The notes: generated by a model from the letters alone, not told the origin. DNA of 42,076 nt from CAVDAL01 sp963606965 (GCA_963606965.1 CAVDAL010000106.1:1-42076); one strand, 5' to 3'; counted from the first letter of the stretch, positions 19,105 to 28,255 are shown. Numbers and translations are program-made.

Positions 19105-19781
19105 TACAACAGCCCAAGCTTATTTAGTGGCCAAATGCGCAGCACTACTTTGCCAACAATTTCATCATCAGAAATGCAACCAACGGCTGAATTTCTTGAA
19201 TCCATTGATGTTGCTCTGTTGTCGCCCATCAAGAAATATTTGTCTTCCGGCACTTGATATGGAAGTTCAATATTTGTAATGCCATAAGATTTTTCCGTAA
19301 TGTAAGGTTCATTTAATGCTTGACCATTAACAGTAACATTGCCTGCTTCATCAATATTTACCCAATCTCCTGGACCTGCAATATATCGTTTGATAAGCAA
19401 CTTGTTTCCAAGATAAAAAGCAACAATATCACCTTGTTCAAAGTTGTCCGACTTAGCGCAAACTACAATTTGATCATCTTCTAACGTAGGCTGCATTGAT
19501 GTGCCATAAATACGCAAAACTGGCATCCAAAGCATTGCTATTAAAACAGCAATAGCAGCAACAACCACCAAAACAGCAAAAGTGCTTTTTAATGTTTTGC
19601 TATATCTTTGCTTATATTTAAGACGGGTGCGCTCTTCTTCAATTTCTTCCATGCTTGGCAGCTCAACTGCAGCCTTAGGCGCGCTATGAGCACCTGAATA
19701 TTCAGCGCCTTTTTCAGACTTTATAAGATTTATGCATTCTTCGACTTTTGAAGCTTTGTCTTTTTTATCTGAACGCGGCAT
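19104..19781 (-). CDS. lepB: Signal peptidase I
   Basis: A 225-residue protein with an unusually long, charged cytoplasmic N-terminus (about 65 residues), a membrane helix at about 66-86 and the S26 catalytic domain. The serine is S95 (GTSMQPTL), the general-base lysine is K131 (LLIKRYIAGPGD), and the C-terminal box GDNRATSMDSR is at 186-196. All family boxes are present, so it should be active. It removes signal peptides from exported proteins. Its position between pilin and sortase genes suggests a dedicated pilin-processing enzyme, as in other Gram-positive pilus clusters. It starts 3 bp after the stop of the coiled-coil gene and overlaps the class C sortase start by one base. Confidence 0.95.
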   Translation of the reverse strand: MPRSDKKDKASKVEECINLIKSEKGAEYSGAHSAPKAAVELPSMEEIEEERTRLKYKQRYSKTLKSTFAVLVVVAAIAVLIAMLWMPVLRIYGTSMQPTLEDDQIVVCAKSDNFEQGDIVAFYLGNKLLIKRYIAGPGDWVNIDEAGNVTVNGQALNEPYITEKSYGITNIELPYQVPEDKYFLMGDNRATSMDSRNSAVGCISDDEIVGKVVLRIWPLNKLGLL

Positions 19782-19784
19782 GAA

Positions 19785-20612
19785 TTATTCAGCCTTTCCA
19801 AGCTGCTTTAAAACGCGAGCACGAATTTCTTTTGCGCTTATTTCTATTCTTTCATTTTTTTCTTGACGTTCTTTTTCTTTTTGCTTTTGTTTTAGCTCAA
19901 GCTCTTTTTGCTTTAACTCAAGTTGCGCTTTATCAATTTCATTTTGCAAGCTCGTCGCATTTTGTGCGCTGTCGTCATCGTGAATGATGCTGTCTTGCGC
20001 TTTGCCTTTGCTATGCTTGCCGATATTTTCATATCCTTGCAATATAGCTTCTTCCTTATTAGCTTTTGCAATTACATCTGCAGCAATATCATTTGCTTGC
20101 TGCACTGTGTCAGTTAATATATTTGTAGCTTCACGCTCTGTTGCACGCAAGATATCTTCTGCACGTGCAGCAGCTTGCTCCAAAATTGTATCTGCTTTTT
20201 TATGAGCATTTGCAATAATATGTTCAGCTTTCACATTAGCAGCATCTAACTTCTTTTGAGCTTCAGCCGCAAGTTGGGCTGCTTCTTCCTTTGCAGCAAC
20301 CAATTCTTCTTCAGCAGCAATAGAAGCAGCGCTTTCACTTTGCAAGCTTACAACATTGCCAGCTTGCGAGTTAGCATCTTTTACAGATTGCAAATATTTG
20401 TCTGCAGCTTCCTGTGCTGCTTGCAAAATGCTTGTAATTTGTGCTGATGTGTCTGCAACAGAATCTGAACCTTCAATATTTGCACTGCCGCTGCCAGCTT
20501 TTGATTCAAGTTCTTCAATTTGCGCAGCATATTCTTCATTTTGTTTTTGCAGCTCATAAATTATATCTACAAGCTCAACTCTGCTGAATTTTTTTAATTG
20601 CTTGCTTGCCAT
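19785..20612 (-). CDS. Cytoplasmic coiled-coil protein of the pilus locus (function unknown)
   Basis: A 275-residue protein with no signal peptide or membrane helix. Residues 1-45 (LKKFSRVELVDIIYELQKQNEEY) look like a conserved N-terminal head plus the first helix. After an acidic, Ser-rich linker there are two long coiled-coil stretches at about 95-200 (Ala/Glu/Lys rich, repeated AEE, AAR and AKA heptads) and about 220-265 (very charged, QKELELKQKQKEKERQ). The heptad character recalls DivIVA-like scaffolds, but I cannot place it in a family. It sits 3 bp upstream of lepB and downstream of the pilin genes, so it is probably co-transcribed. A scaffold that gathers the export or sortase machinery is an inference. 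The ribosome binding site (GGCGG) is weak. Confidence 0.8.
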   Translation of the reverse strand: MASKQLKKFSRVELVDIIYELQKQNEEYAAQIEELESKAGSGSANIEGSDSVADTSAQITSILQAAQEAADKYLQSVKDANSQAGNVVSLQSESAASIAAEEELVAAKEEAAQLAAEAQKKLDAANVKAEHIIANAHKKADTILEQAAARAEDILRATEREATNILTDTVQQANDIAADVIAKANKEEAILQGYENIGKHSKGKAQDSIIHDDDSAQNATSLQNEIDKAQLELKQKELELKQKQKEKERQEKNERIEISAKEIRARVLKQLGKAE

Positions 20613-20619
20613 ATTTTAT

Positions 20620-20707
20620 GCCGCCCGTTCAATGTTTCCACCACAAGAATATTTTTATTTGCCGCCCGTTGCAACTTGCTTCATTCAAAGCCAAAATGTT
20701 GCAACTT
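20620..20707. repeat. Short direct repeats between minor pilin and coiled-coil genes
   Basis: Two perfect 10-bp direct repeats are interleaved in the 148-bp gap: GCCGCCCGTT at 20620-20629 and 20661-20670, and GTTGCAACTT at 20668-20677 and 20698-20707. No terminator-like hairpin is clear. They may mark a processing or regulatory site that lowers downstream expression relative to the pilins. Confidence 0.55.
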
Positions 20708-20760
20708 CACACTTCTGCCTTTCAAGCCAGCTTATGCATTGTGCTAGCTATAAAAATAAA

Positions 20761-21756
20761 TTATTCGCTGCGGCTCTTTCGCTTTATCATAATGCCAAAG
20801 AGCAGAAATATTAACCCTGCACAAAGCAGTATCGGAACAATCCACCAATAAGTGCCAGTTTGTGGCAAGCGCTTGTCTGTGTCACCATCGTCACCGCCGC
20901 CGCCATTGCTGCCTTTGTTTGTGATATAAAAAGTTTCATCTTCTTGCGAGACTGAAACACTATATCCACCAGGCACATCTTCTGTGACCTTCCACGTAAT
21001 CACATTTTTATTTGAATCATAAATTGGTAAATTCTTCCAAGTGTACTTCCAGTTGTTGCTCTTATTTAAAGTGGCAGTTTTATAAACTTTGCCATTGCGC
21101 AAAAGATTCACAGAAACACTTGTTGGACGCGCTTGTTTGTTGTCATTTTTCCAAATTTTAATAGCACTCAATTTTATTTTGCCTTCATAAGGCGAAGATT
21201 CATCAAGATCATATTTTGGAGAAACTGTCGTGTCATAATTCCACTTTTGAGTCTCTTCATTCAATGATGGCAAACAAACAAGGCCGTCTTGCGGAGTATA
21301 TGTAATATTCCCATTTTTTACAGGTGTGCCAACAAGCAAATAAAGCCCAGGCTTCAAACTATTCACATAGTTTGGAAAGTTAAGATTTCCTTGCTTGTTG
21401 GTAAGCCCGCTATCAATTGCAGTAATTGAATCTTGCTGGGCATATCCGCTCAAAGTTAAAGCAGCATCTGCCCAACCGCTTGAATCTAAGTCGTTAAGCT
21501 CAACAGGATAATTCGCAAAGCTGCCAGCCAGCGTGAAGTGAGCATTTTTATCCACGCTGGCTACATAATATAACTTAAAAGGCGCATCATATATTGCTTT
21601 GCCTTCATCATTGAAATTGACGCAAAGAGTCACGTCTTTGTCTGTGTCGATAGTGTCGACAGCAAAGGCACGAGCAGGAATAAACAAACATGCAAACAAA
21701 GTGCATAACATAACAATTACAGCAGCTAAACTTATATGTTTTTTAATGCTTGTCAT
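20761..21756 (-). CDS. Minor (probably basal) pilin, LPQTG-anchored, Cna_B-like
   Basis: A 331-residue protein. I chose the ATG at 21756 because the signal peptide (basic MTSIKKH, hydrophobic 10-26, cleavage near ARAFA) then starts properly. An upstream TTG at 21783 would add nine residues. The N-terminal half (about 35-165) is a pilin-like beta domain; residues about 180-280 are a Cna_B-type domain (KIWKNDNK...WKVTEDVPGGYSV...ITNKG). A Gly/Asp linker leads to LPQTG at 297-301, a membrane helix and a basic tail. Small one- or two-domain LPXTG proteins next to the major pilin usually form the pilus base and are the last subunit attached to the wall. The gene starts 63 bp after the major pilin stop, so it is likely read from the same transcript. 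Confidence 0.9.
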   Translation of the reverse strand: MTSIKKHISLAAVIVMLCTLFACLFIPARAFAVDTIDTDKDVTLCVNFNDEGKAIYDAPFKLYYVASVDKNAHFTLAGSFANYPVELNDLDSSGWADAALTLSGYAQQDSITAIDSGLTNKQGNLNFPNYVNSLKPGLYLLVGTPVKNGNITYTPQDGLVCLPSLNEETQKWNYDTTVSPKYDLDESSPYEGKIKLSAIKIWKNDNKQARPTSVSVNLLRNGKVYKTATLNKSNNWKYTWKNLPIYDSNKNVITWKVTEDVPGGYSVSVSQEDETFYITNKGSNGGGGDDGDTDKRLPQTGTYWWIVPILLCAGLIFLLFGIMIKRKSRSE

Positions 21757-21819
21757 ATCCTTTTCAACCCTTACCTTTGCCAAAATTCCAATATATAAAT
21801 CTAATCAATCAAGCAAATA

Positions 21820-23421
21820 TTAACCATTATTCTTCATACGACGGCGAGTAATAAGTGCAATAGCTGCACCAAGAACTAGCACGCCACCAACAACATAAAA
21901 GATTGTTGTGCCCATGCCACCAGTTGATGGAAGAACAGTGCCTTTTTCATTCTGAACATCTGCTTGCAAATTTTCTTGCGCATTACCATCATTAATTGCA
22001 ACAGTCAATGTTGGAGCAGCTGTTACATCAGCAGTAAATGTTGCTGCGATATTGAACTTCACAGGAGCAGCAAGCTTATTATAGCCTGTTGGTTCTTTTG
22101 TTTCATAGAAGTAATAATCTGTTGCATCATCTAAGCCTTGAACAATAGCTGTACCAGCAGGAACTGCATAAACTTTAGTCACATCAGCTGCAGCAATTTC
22201 TGCAGCAGTTGCTACGCGATATGTATTTGCTGTGCCAGTTGCAACCAGCGCAATAAAGTTTGTTGTATCTGTTGGGACACCATTTTCATCAGCTGCGACT
22301 TCACCAAGTGTGCCATTTTTTGAAAGCGCAAAAACAGCGCCGTCCAAGTCTGCATTATTTTCATCAATCTTGTGAACCTTCATTGTATATGTATAGTCAT
22401 AGACTTTAACTTCTGCAGTCTTGCCTGTAGTTGTGCCATTTGGGTCATTGCTATATTCAAGATATGCAGTGTTCACATTTGTGTCTGTATGAATTTTTGC
22501 GCTCTTATTCAAAGTTGCATTGTAATAAACATTAAGAGTGTCGCCACCATTTGCGCTAAGCTCAGTGCCAATTAATTCGCTCATTTTGAATGTAACAGTA
22601 ATTGCCCCATTATTTTCTGTTACTTCATATTTACTTGTGTCCATTGTTGTTTCACCAGCACCTACAGCAGCATATGTAGCATAAAGGCCATCTGCTGTAT
22701 AAGTGAAGCCAGCATCTAATGTGTCATGAATCACAAAAGTATATGTTGTTTTGTCATACTGACCAATAGATGTTGGAGTTGTTGCTGTCAACTTAAATTT
22801 AACAGTATCCCCAATTTGGTTGTCTGCAACTTTTTGCCATTCACCAGCACCTGCATTGGCATCATTATGGAAAATAAACTTATCAAGCGTTGGTTTGTCG
22901 CCCTTAGGTGTAGCTGTTACATTGCCAACAACTTCCATGATATATGCAGTATAAAAATCATCTTTGTCAGCTAAAGTGTTTGCTTTATCTTTAACAAGAT
23001 AATAGCCAGCACTCAAGCCTGAAATTGCATATGAGCCGTCGCCCGCCGTGCTTTCCGTTGGATTTTGCAAATATCCAGCAACTGCTTTTGCAAATTTAGC
23101 AGCTAAGTCAGTTGTTGTGATTGCTTCAGCCAATTTTGCAGCACTTGTATAAGTCTGACCATTAAAAGTAAGCAAAGCAGTCTGCCCTGCAGTTGTAATG
23201 CCATTGCCCCATGCGATATTCGACAAAACTTTATTATTGTTTTCATCTGTAGTCAAGTCGCCAGTAAAGATTTGATATGCCTCATATGTATGGCCAGTCG
23301 CACTATTGTTAATAGTAATTGTATAAGTTGTTGCATCTGCTTGCGCTGTAACAGGCACGCACATTGCAAATGCAAGCACCAAAGTAATGGCGCATGTGAA
23401 TAAACGTTTTAGTTTGTTCAT
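21820..23421 (-). CDS. Major pilin backbone subunit (D2/Cna_B type, LPSTG)
   Basis: A 533-residue protein. The ATG at 23421 follows GGAAAGGA at 6 nt and opens a good signal peptide (MNKLKRLF, cleavage near AQADA); the reading frame extends 21 codons further upstream without a better start. The order is: N-terminal pilin domain, the segment TPKGDKPTLDKFIFH where the polymerisation lysine is expected, a D2 isopeptide-forming domain (DTLDAGFTY, YYNATLNKSAKI), a Cna_B-type C-terminal domain with E-box YYFYETKEPTGY, then LPSTG at 497-501, a membrane helix and RRRMKNNG. The canonical VYPK pilin motif is replaced by VTATPK. A class C sortase should polymerise it. It has its own promoter-like -10 and a leader hairpin upstream. 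Confidence 0.95.
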   Translation of the reverse strand: MNKLKRLFTCAITLVLAFAMCVPVTAQADATTYTITINNSATGHTYEAYQIFTGDLTTDENNNKVLSNIAWGNGITTAGQTALLTFNGQTYTSAAKLAEAITTTDLAAKFAKAVAGYLQNPTESTAGDGSYAISGLSAGYYLVKDKANTLADKDDFYTAYIMEVVGNVTATPKGDKPTLDKFIFHNDANAGAGEWQKVADNQIGDTVKFKLTATTPTSIGQYDKTTYTFVIHDTLDAGFTYTADGLYATYAAVGAGETTMDTSKYEVTENNGAITVTFKMSELIGTELSANGGDTLNVYYNATLNKSAKIHTDTNVNTAYLEYSNDPNGTTTGKTAEVKVYDYTYTMKVHKIDENNADLDGAVFALSKNGTLGEVAADENGVPTDTTNFIALVATGTANTYRVATAAEIAAADVTKVYAVPAGTAIVQGLDDATDYYFYETKEPTGYNKLAAPVKFNIAATFTADVTAAPTLTVAINDGNAQENLQADVQNEKGTVLPSTGGMGTTIFYVVGGVLVLGAAIALITRRRMKNNG

Positions 23422-23477
23422 TTTTAATCCTTTCCACCATGCAGAGATTTTGTTCTTATTCATTCTCTGCACCAATC

Positions 23478-23516
23478 GATACAAAGCTTTTGCATCATTT
23501 TTTAAGCTTTTGTATC
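23478..23516 (-). repeat. Inverted repeat in the major pilin leader
   Basis: GATACAAAAGCTT and AAAGCTTTGTATC (minus strand) form a 12-bp stem with one bulged base around a 13-nt AT-rich loop. It sits 57 bp before the pilin ATG and downstream of the TATAAT box at 23569. The transcript would carry it as a 5' stem-loop, which could affect stability or translation. It is not followed by a U-run, so it is not an ordinary terminator. Confidence 0.7.
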
Positions 23517-23568
23517 AAATAAGTTTGTTACAAAGTCTGCACATAAAAAATACTAAATATAAAGAGCG

Positions 23569-23574
23569 ATTATA
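23569..23574 (-). promoter_or_regulatory. -10 box of the major pilin promoter
   Basis: GCTATAATCG on the minus strand lies between the tip adhesin stop and the pilin start. Upstream TTGTTG at about 19 nt is a poor -35. A separate promoter would let the backbone pilin be made in excess of the tip protein. Confidence 0.5.
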
Positions 23575-23648
23575 GCGAACCTTGCAACTTTAACAACAAC
23601 CAAACAATGCTCATATTTGGTAGCTGCTAAAAACCTTCCGTAAAAAAT

Positions 23649-26600
23649 TTAAATTCTTCTTCTTTTTGAATGAACCCCCCTTCCTTGCGCTTGCATTGAT
23701 CTATATTTAAAGTACAGGCCTCCTGCAATAAGGAGGCTTCCGCCTGTTGTGAACACTACTGTGCCAATCCCGCCAGTTGCAGGCAGTTCATAACTAGCTT
23801 TTCCATTCGGGAATAAATATGTAGCGCCGTCTTCATCCATAGACAAACCATCAACACTAACAACGCCGGCGTTAGAAACTGTAACTTCATGAACAGTGCT
23901 GTCTACTTCATAGCCTTCTGGTGCTGCAGTTTCTTTCAAATAATATGTTTGTCCCAATTCCAAAGCATTAAAGTATGTTGTGCCAGCACCAACAGTTCTG
24001 CCACGATAGAACAAGCTTGTGCATGCTGCGTCATTATAAAGAGCAAATTCAGCACCCACTAAAACATTGCCTGTGTTTGTGTCGACCTTTTTCAAAGTCA
24101 GCTTTGCAGAAGATGAATTATACAAAGTGCCTGTATATTCCATGTCTACAACTTCGCAGCCCAGTGCAGCCAGCCGCGCCTCTTCTTCTGGAGTAAAAGC
24201 ATTTGCAGCGTCTGAGCTTGCTGGCGCTGTCATATAAAACCACTTCTTTGAACTATCTAAAATGTATCCTGTTGGAGCTGTAGTTTCCTGCAAGTAATAT
24301 GCAGTATATGGCTGCATATCAAACTTGCCGGCACCTTCAGTGCCCTTGCTGCCAAATACAATCTGGCCATTTTCATCCGTTGTGCCACTGGCTAAAACAT
24401 TGCCATTTTCATCACACAAGTTATAAACAGCGCCTTGCAGCTGTTTAACAGTTGCATCAATAACTTCAGCATCCAACTTTTGCAACGTCAATGTGAAGCT
24501 TTGCCCTGAAACAGTGCCGCCATTAACTTGAATAACTTTTTCAAGTGAAACTTCTGTGCTTGTATCGTCGATGCCGCGCAAATTTGCCTTGTTAACAACG
24601 CTGATAGTTTCACCCAAGTTGCCATGTACTTCACATGGGTAAGAAAATTCGAGCGTCCAATTTTTCAAGTCTGGATCAATGCCGTTGTTGGTCAGCGACT
24701 GCGCAAAATCTGACTGCAGCCATGCTGTGCACAAGTCGCGAGCATCAACTTTACCACCATTTAGCGTGCCCATATTAATGTTCGCACTAAGACCGGTTGC
24801 AACCATGCGCACGTCAAAGTCGGCGTCCGTTATTCCGCAAGCTTCACAAACATCTGTAAAATCGATTGCCGTATATCCATTCGACTTTGAATTAACATAT
24901 CGCAGCCTTGCCTTCGACAAGTCTGGCGTCAAACATGATAAGTCCATAAAGTCATCTATTACCATCAGCTCATTTAAGTCAAGAAGTTCATCGCTAAAGC
25001 TAAGCTTAATATTAAAGAGGACTGTATTTTTCTCATTTTCTGCATCTAGCGGGCACGTCAATGTGTTTGAAAGATCAGAATATGTTGTATAACAAGCGCC
25101 ATAACTATGAGTATGGTCAACAGAATCTTTAATCTCTTTTTTGAGCAGGCTTTCCCCAAAAGACAAAACGCAAGTGTCTTCACCATAAACAACGCTATTG
25201 TCGCCAGTGACAGTAATAGTGTTTGTTATGTCCGTTTTGACGCGCGACGTGTCTACTGGCTCAGTGTAGTAGTCAAGCTCAAAGTCGATATAGTCAATGC
25301 GCGTGCCATCAGCGCCATTCAATTCATAATAAATATATGGATAATAACCTGTAACAGTATGGTTAACAGTGTCTGCTGTAATTGTCACTTCAAAAGGAAT
25401 ATCAGCCGTGCCTTGCCCGCGCGCCTTAAAGGTGCAGCCTTCACATGTGATGTGATAGCTGGTTGTTCCGTCTTCATTTTGCGTGACTTCTGTATATGTA
25501 TCCAAAGCTGGGGAATTATAAGCACTTTTATGAGAGCCAGGGCTAAATTCCAAAACAAAAGGAATCCTGTTGCCATTAACAGTAGCATATAAAGTGAAGC
25601 CTTCGCCAGCAAAAGACATTCGCGGGTCATAATTATCAACAACAGTAATGCTATTTGCACCAATGAAGCCAGTTGCAGCGCTATCAATTTTTGCAACATA
25701 ATGAACTTTATTTGTTCCTTCATCATATGTGCCAGTTTTTTCAACAGGAACAGAGCCTGTTTGATCTTCAACTTCAAAGCCAACGCGTGCAGGAGTGCCC
25801 ATCCACTGCGAATCACCATATAAGTCATCATAATTTATATAAACTTTATTTGTGACAGTTTGGCCATAAGCAATATCCGAACTTTTTGTTCTATATTTAA
25901 CTGTAACAACATAGCCATCGTTGACAGAGCCAACAGCCTGCGCGCCCGGGAAGTAAACGCCTTGCCCATCTGACCCAAGCAAATAAACATCTGTAACTTC
26001 GCTATTGTTATTTGTTGTTATGCTATTTGTGAAGTTTGCCAGAAATGCAAAATTAGCATTGTTTGAAAGATCTGCGCCGCTATTATATTCTGCAACAGTC
26101 ATTGAATAAACATTGCCATTTTTGCAGAAAGCTGTAAATGCTTCTGCGCTTGCAAGGTCAGCTTCAGTTGGGCCGTTACCATTTTCATCTATCAAGATTG
26201 AATATTTTGTTTCGCCAGTTTCTGTTGAATAGGACGGCAAATAATCAACAAATTTCAAATTCTGAGCACCAACGCTGTTTGGATAAACAGTAAATTTTAC
26301 AGTCCATTCCACTATTTTGTTGTCTTGGTCTATAACTTCACCCGTTTTAACAATGCCTAAGTCAAGCTCGCCTGCTTCGCCCGTTGTTTCTGTACCAAAA
26401 TTGCCGCTCACGCCGCTTGGATATTGAGTGAATCGCGCGCCAGCATTATTGTGAAGAGCCTGGCCGTCTGGCTCTGTAACATTTGTGTAATAAGAAATCT
26501 TATATACATATTTATTTTCACCATCACTTGCAGGTACTGTATATTCCCAAGACTTGCCATCTGCACTAAGCGTCAAACCTTGAGTATTGTTTGACCAATC

Positions 26601-28169
26601 AGTGATTGTGTCTGTACGCACAAGAGTTGTACCGTCTGCTTCATAGACATTTATAACGAATGGATTGTTCGTATCATATGAAAGCTTTTCTGATTGCAAA
26701 CTATCATATAGCACTTGACCAGCCATTGGGATATATGCGCCATCATTTACAGTCATGTCCCACTTTGCGCTTGTTCCGTCAAGTTCGCCAGATTTACTAA
26801 TTATATTTGCTTTGTTTGATATATATGTCCAAGAAGTTTGCGATGAAAATTCATCTGTGACTTCCGTAGATTTTACAGTGGCGACGTTTGTTGTTTTAAC
26901 ATCAAAGCCATAAGTGTCAGACAAAAATCTTGTGTCAGCATCATATTCCATTACATAGTCTATGGAAAATGTTGTGCTTGCTGGCAAGTCAATCTTTAGT
27001 GCATTAACTTCTGCAATAAAGTCATTTAGTGTGTAGTTTTCCGTAACATCCTTAGTAAGGACGCTAACTTTGCTTGAACCTGGTTCCCAAGACTGAGTTG
27101 TTGCTTCAATCTTGCTGCCAACTTTTAATTTTGCTGCCAAAGTTTTTGTATGCGTTACGCCATCTGCGTCTGTAAATGTGACTTCTTGACCAGTGATTGT
27201 ATCTGTTATGTAAATGTCGCTATTCGCAGATGTTGAATTGACTGAAATCCAATAAGTTGATTCATATGGAGTCTCACCTGAAGACCAATGGCTCTTTTCA
27301 ATTCCAAGTTTTGATTCTGCATCAACCAGAACTTTCACAACTTGACCATTACCAAAGTCGATTTCTTGACTGCCGCTTGTTGTAGTTGTTAGCAAAACGT
27401 ACGTTTGCATATTAATTGAAATATAGTCATTTGCCATGACATAGTCAGGTTCCATGTCGAAGGTTATTGTCCATTGGCCTGTTGTTTCATCTTTTGCGAA
27501 AGAATAAGTGCCTTTGACATCGCCATCTTCTGTAAGCGTGCCACTTTCCACATTATCTGGCAAAGCAATATCCGCAGGCAGAGTGTATGAATATTTATAG
27601 ATGCCATTTTTGCCAGCAAGACCAGTGAAGCCAAGCTGCAATTCAATTTCTTGTTCTGTATTTATTATTTCATCTTCTGTGATGACTTGGTTATATTTCA
27701 GGAACTTCGCTGTTGTTAAGTGGTCGCTGATGTCGTGAGCTTCTTGCGTTGTGGAAGTGTCACTTTTTGTTGAAGCATCTTCAGTTCCAGCTTCTTGAGC
27801 TCGCTGCATGTAGCACGATTCATCATGCGCATGTTCTTCTTTGCCGCAAGTTAATGTGTTTGTATAACATTCATCTGAGTGAGTATGAATGCTGCTTTCT
27901 TCTTGACCGCAAGTTAAAGTTTGAGTGTAGCAATCTGAAGTGTGAGCATGTTCTTCAAGGCCACATGTTGCATTGCCTGTAAGCGTGACTGCTGGCATTA
28001 TAAGGATGTATGCAGTGGTTAAAGCGACAGCACAAGAAAGCACAGCGACAAGCTTGCGCCAGCGACGATTGTTCGCATGCATTTTCACGAAGAAACTAGT
28101 CTTATGCTGCAGACTATTCCGCGTGCTAACCACCCCTTTTTTGCTTCGTTTATTTAAGCTGCAGTACAT
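23649..28169 (-). CDS. Large pilus tip adhesin / ancillary pilin, LPATG-anchored
   Basis: Up to 1,506 residues. The export signal contains the motif KLVAVLSCAVALTTAYILIMPAVTL (in two parts, about residues 39-63) that typifies large Gram-positive tip adhesins. Right after it come three Cys/His repeats (CGLEEHAHTSDCY, CGQEESSIHTHSDECY, CGKEEHAHDESCY; about residues 69-115). The long middle holds repeated beta domains with D2/collagen-adhesin character. The C-terminal part has Cna_B/SpaA-like domains (YYLQETTAPTGY, YYLKETAAPEGYEV, both E-box type). LPATG lies at 1462-1466, followed by a membrane helix and a basic tail. The start is uncertain: the first ATG (28169) has a GGG directly against it, and a GTG at about 28133 or an ATG at 28082 are alternatives. 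It is the first gene of the pilus locus. The likely role is host binding at the pilus tip. Confidence 0.9.
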   Translation of the reverse strand: MYCSLNKRSKKGVVSTRNSLQHKTSFFVKMHANNRRWRKLVAVLSCAVALTTAYILIMPAVTLTGNATCGLEEHAHTSDCYTQTLTCGQEESSIHTHSDECYTNTLTCGKEEHAHDESCYMQRAQEAGTEDASTKSDTSTTQEAHDISDHLTTAKFLKYNQVITEDEIINTEQEIELQLGFTGLAGKNGIYKYSYTLPADIALPDNVESGTLTEDGDVKGTYSFAKDETTGQWTITFDMEPDYVMANDYISINMQTYVLLTTTTSGSQEIDFGNGQVVKVLVDAESKLGIEKSHWSSGETPYESTYWISVNSTSANSDIYITDTITGQEVTFTDADGVTHTKTLAAKLKVGSKIEATTQSWEPGSSKVSVLTKDVTENYTLNDFIAEVNALKIDLPASTTFSIDYVMEYDADTRFLSDTYGFDVKTTNVATVKSTEVTDEFSSQTSWTYISNKANIISKSGELDGTSAKWDMTVNDGAYIPMAGQVLYDSLQSEKLSYDTNNPFVINVYEADGTTLVRTDTITDWSNNTQGLTLSADGKSWEYTVPASDGENKYVYKISYYTNVTEPDGQALHNNAGARFTQYPSGVSGNFGTETTGEAGELDLGIVKTGEVIDQDNKIVEWTVKFTVYPNSVGAQNLKFVDYLPSYSTETGETKYSILIDENGNGPTEADLASAEAFTAFCKNGNVYSMTVAEYNSGADLSNNANFAFLANFTNSITTNNNSEVTDVYLLGSDGQGVYFPGAQAVGSVNDGYVVTVKYRTKSSDIAYGQTVTNKVYINYDDLYGDSQWMGTPARVGFEVEDQTGSVPVEKTGTYDEGTNKVHYVAKIDSAATGFIGANSITVVDNYDPRMSFAGEGFTLYATVNGNRIPFVLEFSPGSHKSAYNSPALDTYTEVTQNEDGTTSYHITCEGCTFKARGQGTADIPFEVTITADTVNHTVTGYYPYIYYELNGADGTRIDYIDFELDYYTEPVDTSRVKTDITNTITVTGDNSVVYGEDTCVLSFGESLLKKEIKDSVDHTHSYGACYTTYSDLSNTLTCPLDAENEKNTVLFNIKLSFSDELLDLNELMVIDDFMDLSCLTPDLSKARLRYVNSKSNGYTAIDFTDVCEACGITDADFDVRMVATGLSANINMGTLNGGKVDARDLCTAWLQSDFAQSLTNNGIDPDLKNWTLEFSYPCEVHGNLGETISVVNKANLRGIDDTSTEVSLEKVIQVNGGTVSGQSFTLTLQKLDAEVIDATVKQLQGAVYNLCDENGNVLASGTTDENGQIVFGSKGTEGAGKFDMQPYTAYYLQETTAPTGYILDSSKKWFYMTAPASSDAANAFTPEEEARLAALGCEVVDMEYTGTLYNSSSAKLTLKKVDTNTGNVLVGAEFALYNDAACTSLFYRGRTVGAGTTYFNALELGQTYYLKETAAPEGYEVDSTVHEVTVSNAGVVSVDGLSMDEDGATYLFPNGKASYELPATGGIGTVVFTTGGSLLIAGGLYFKYRSMQAQGRGVHSKRRRI

Positions 28170-28246
28170 CCCAAAAACTGCAGTTTAATTTATGGTTCAT
28201 TTATGTTTCAAAAATTTTAGAATTTATTCTGTTTTCAACTCTGCAT

Positions 28247-28255
28247 ATTATAGCA
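28247..28255 (-). promoter_or_regulatory. Extended -10 promoter of the tip adhesin with G6 tract
   Basis: TGCTATAAT on the minus strand, an extended -10, about 80 nt before the first ATG. No -35 is visible. A run of six G (plus-strand C at 28260-28265) lies 7-12 bases upstream of the -10, inside the spacer. Confidence 0.5.
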
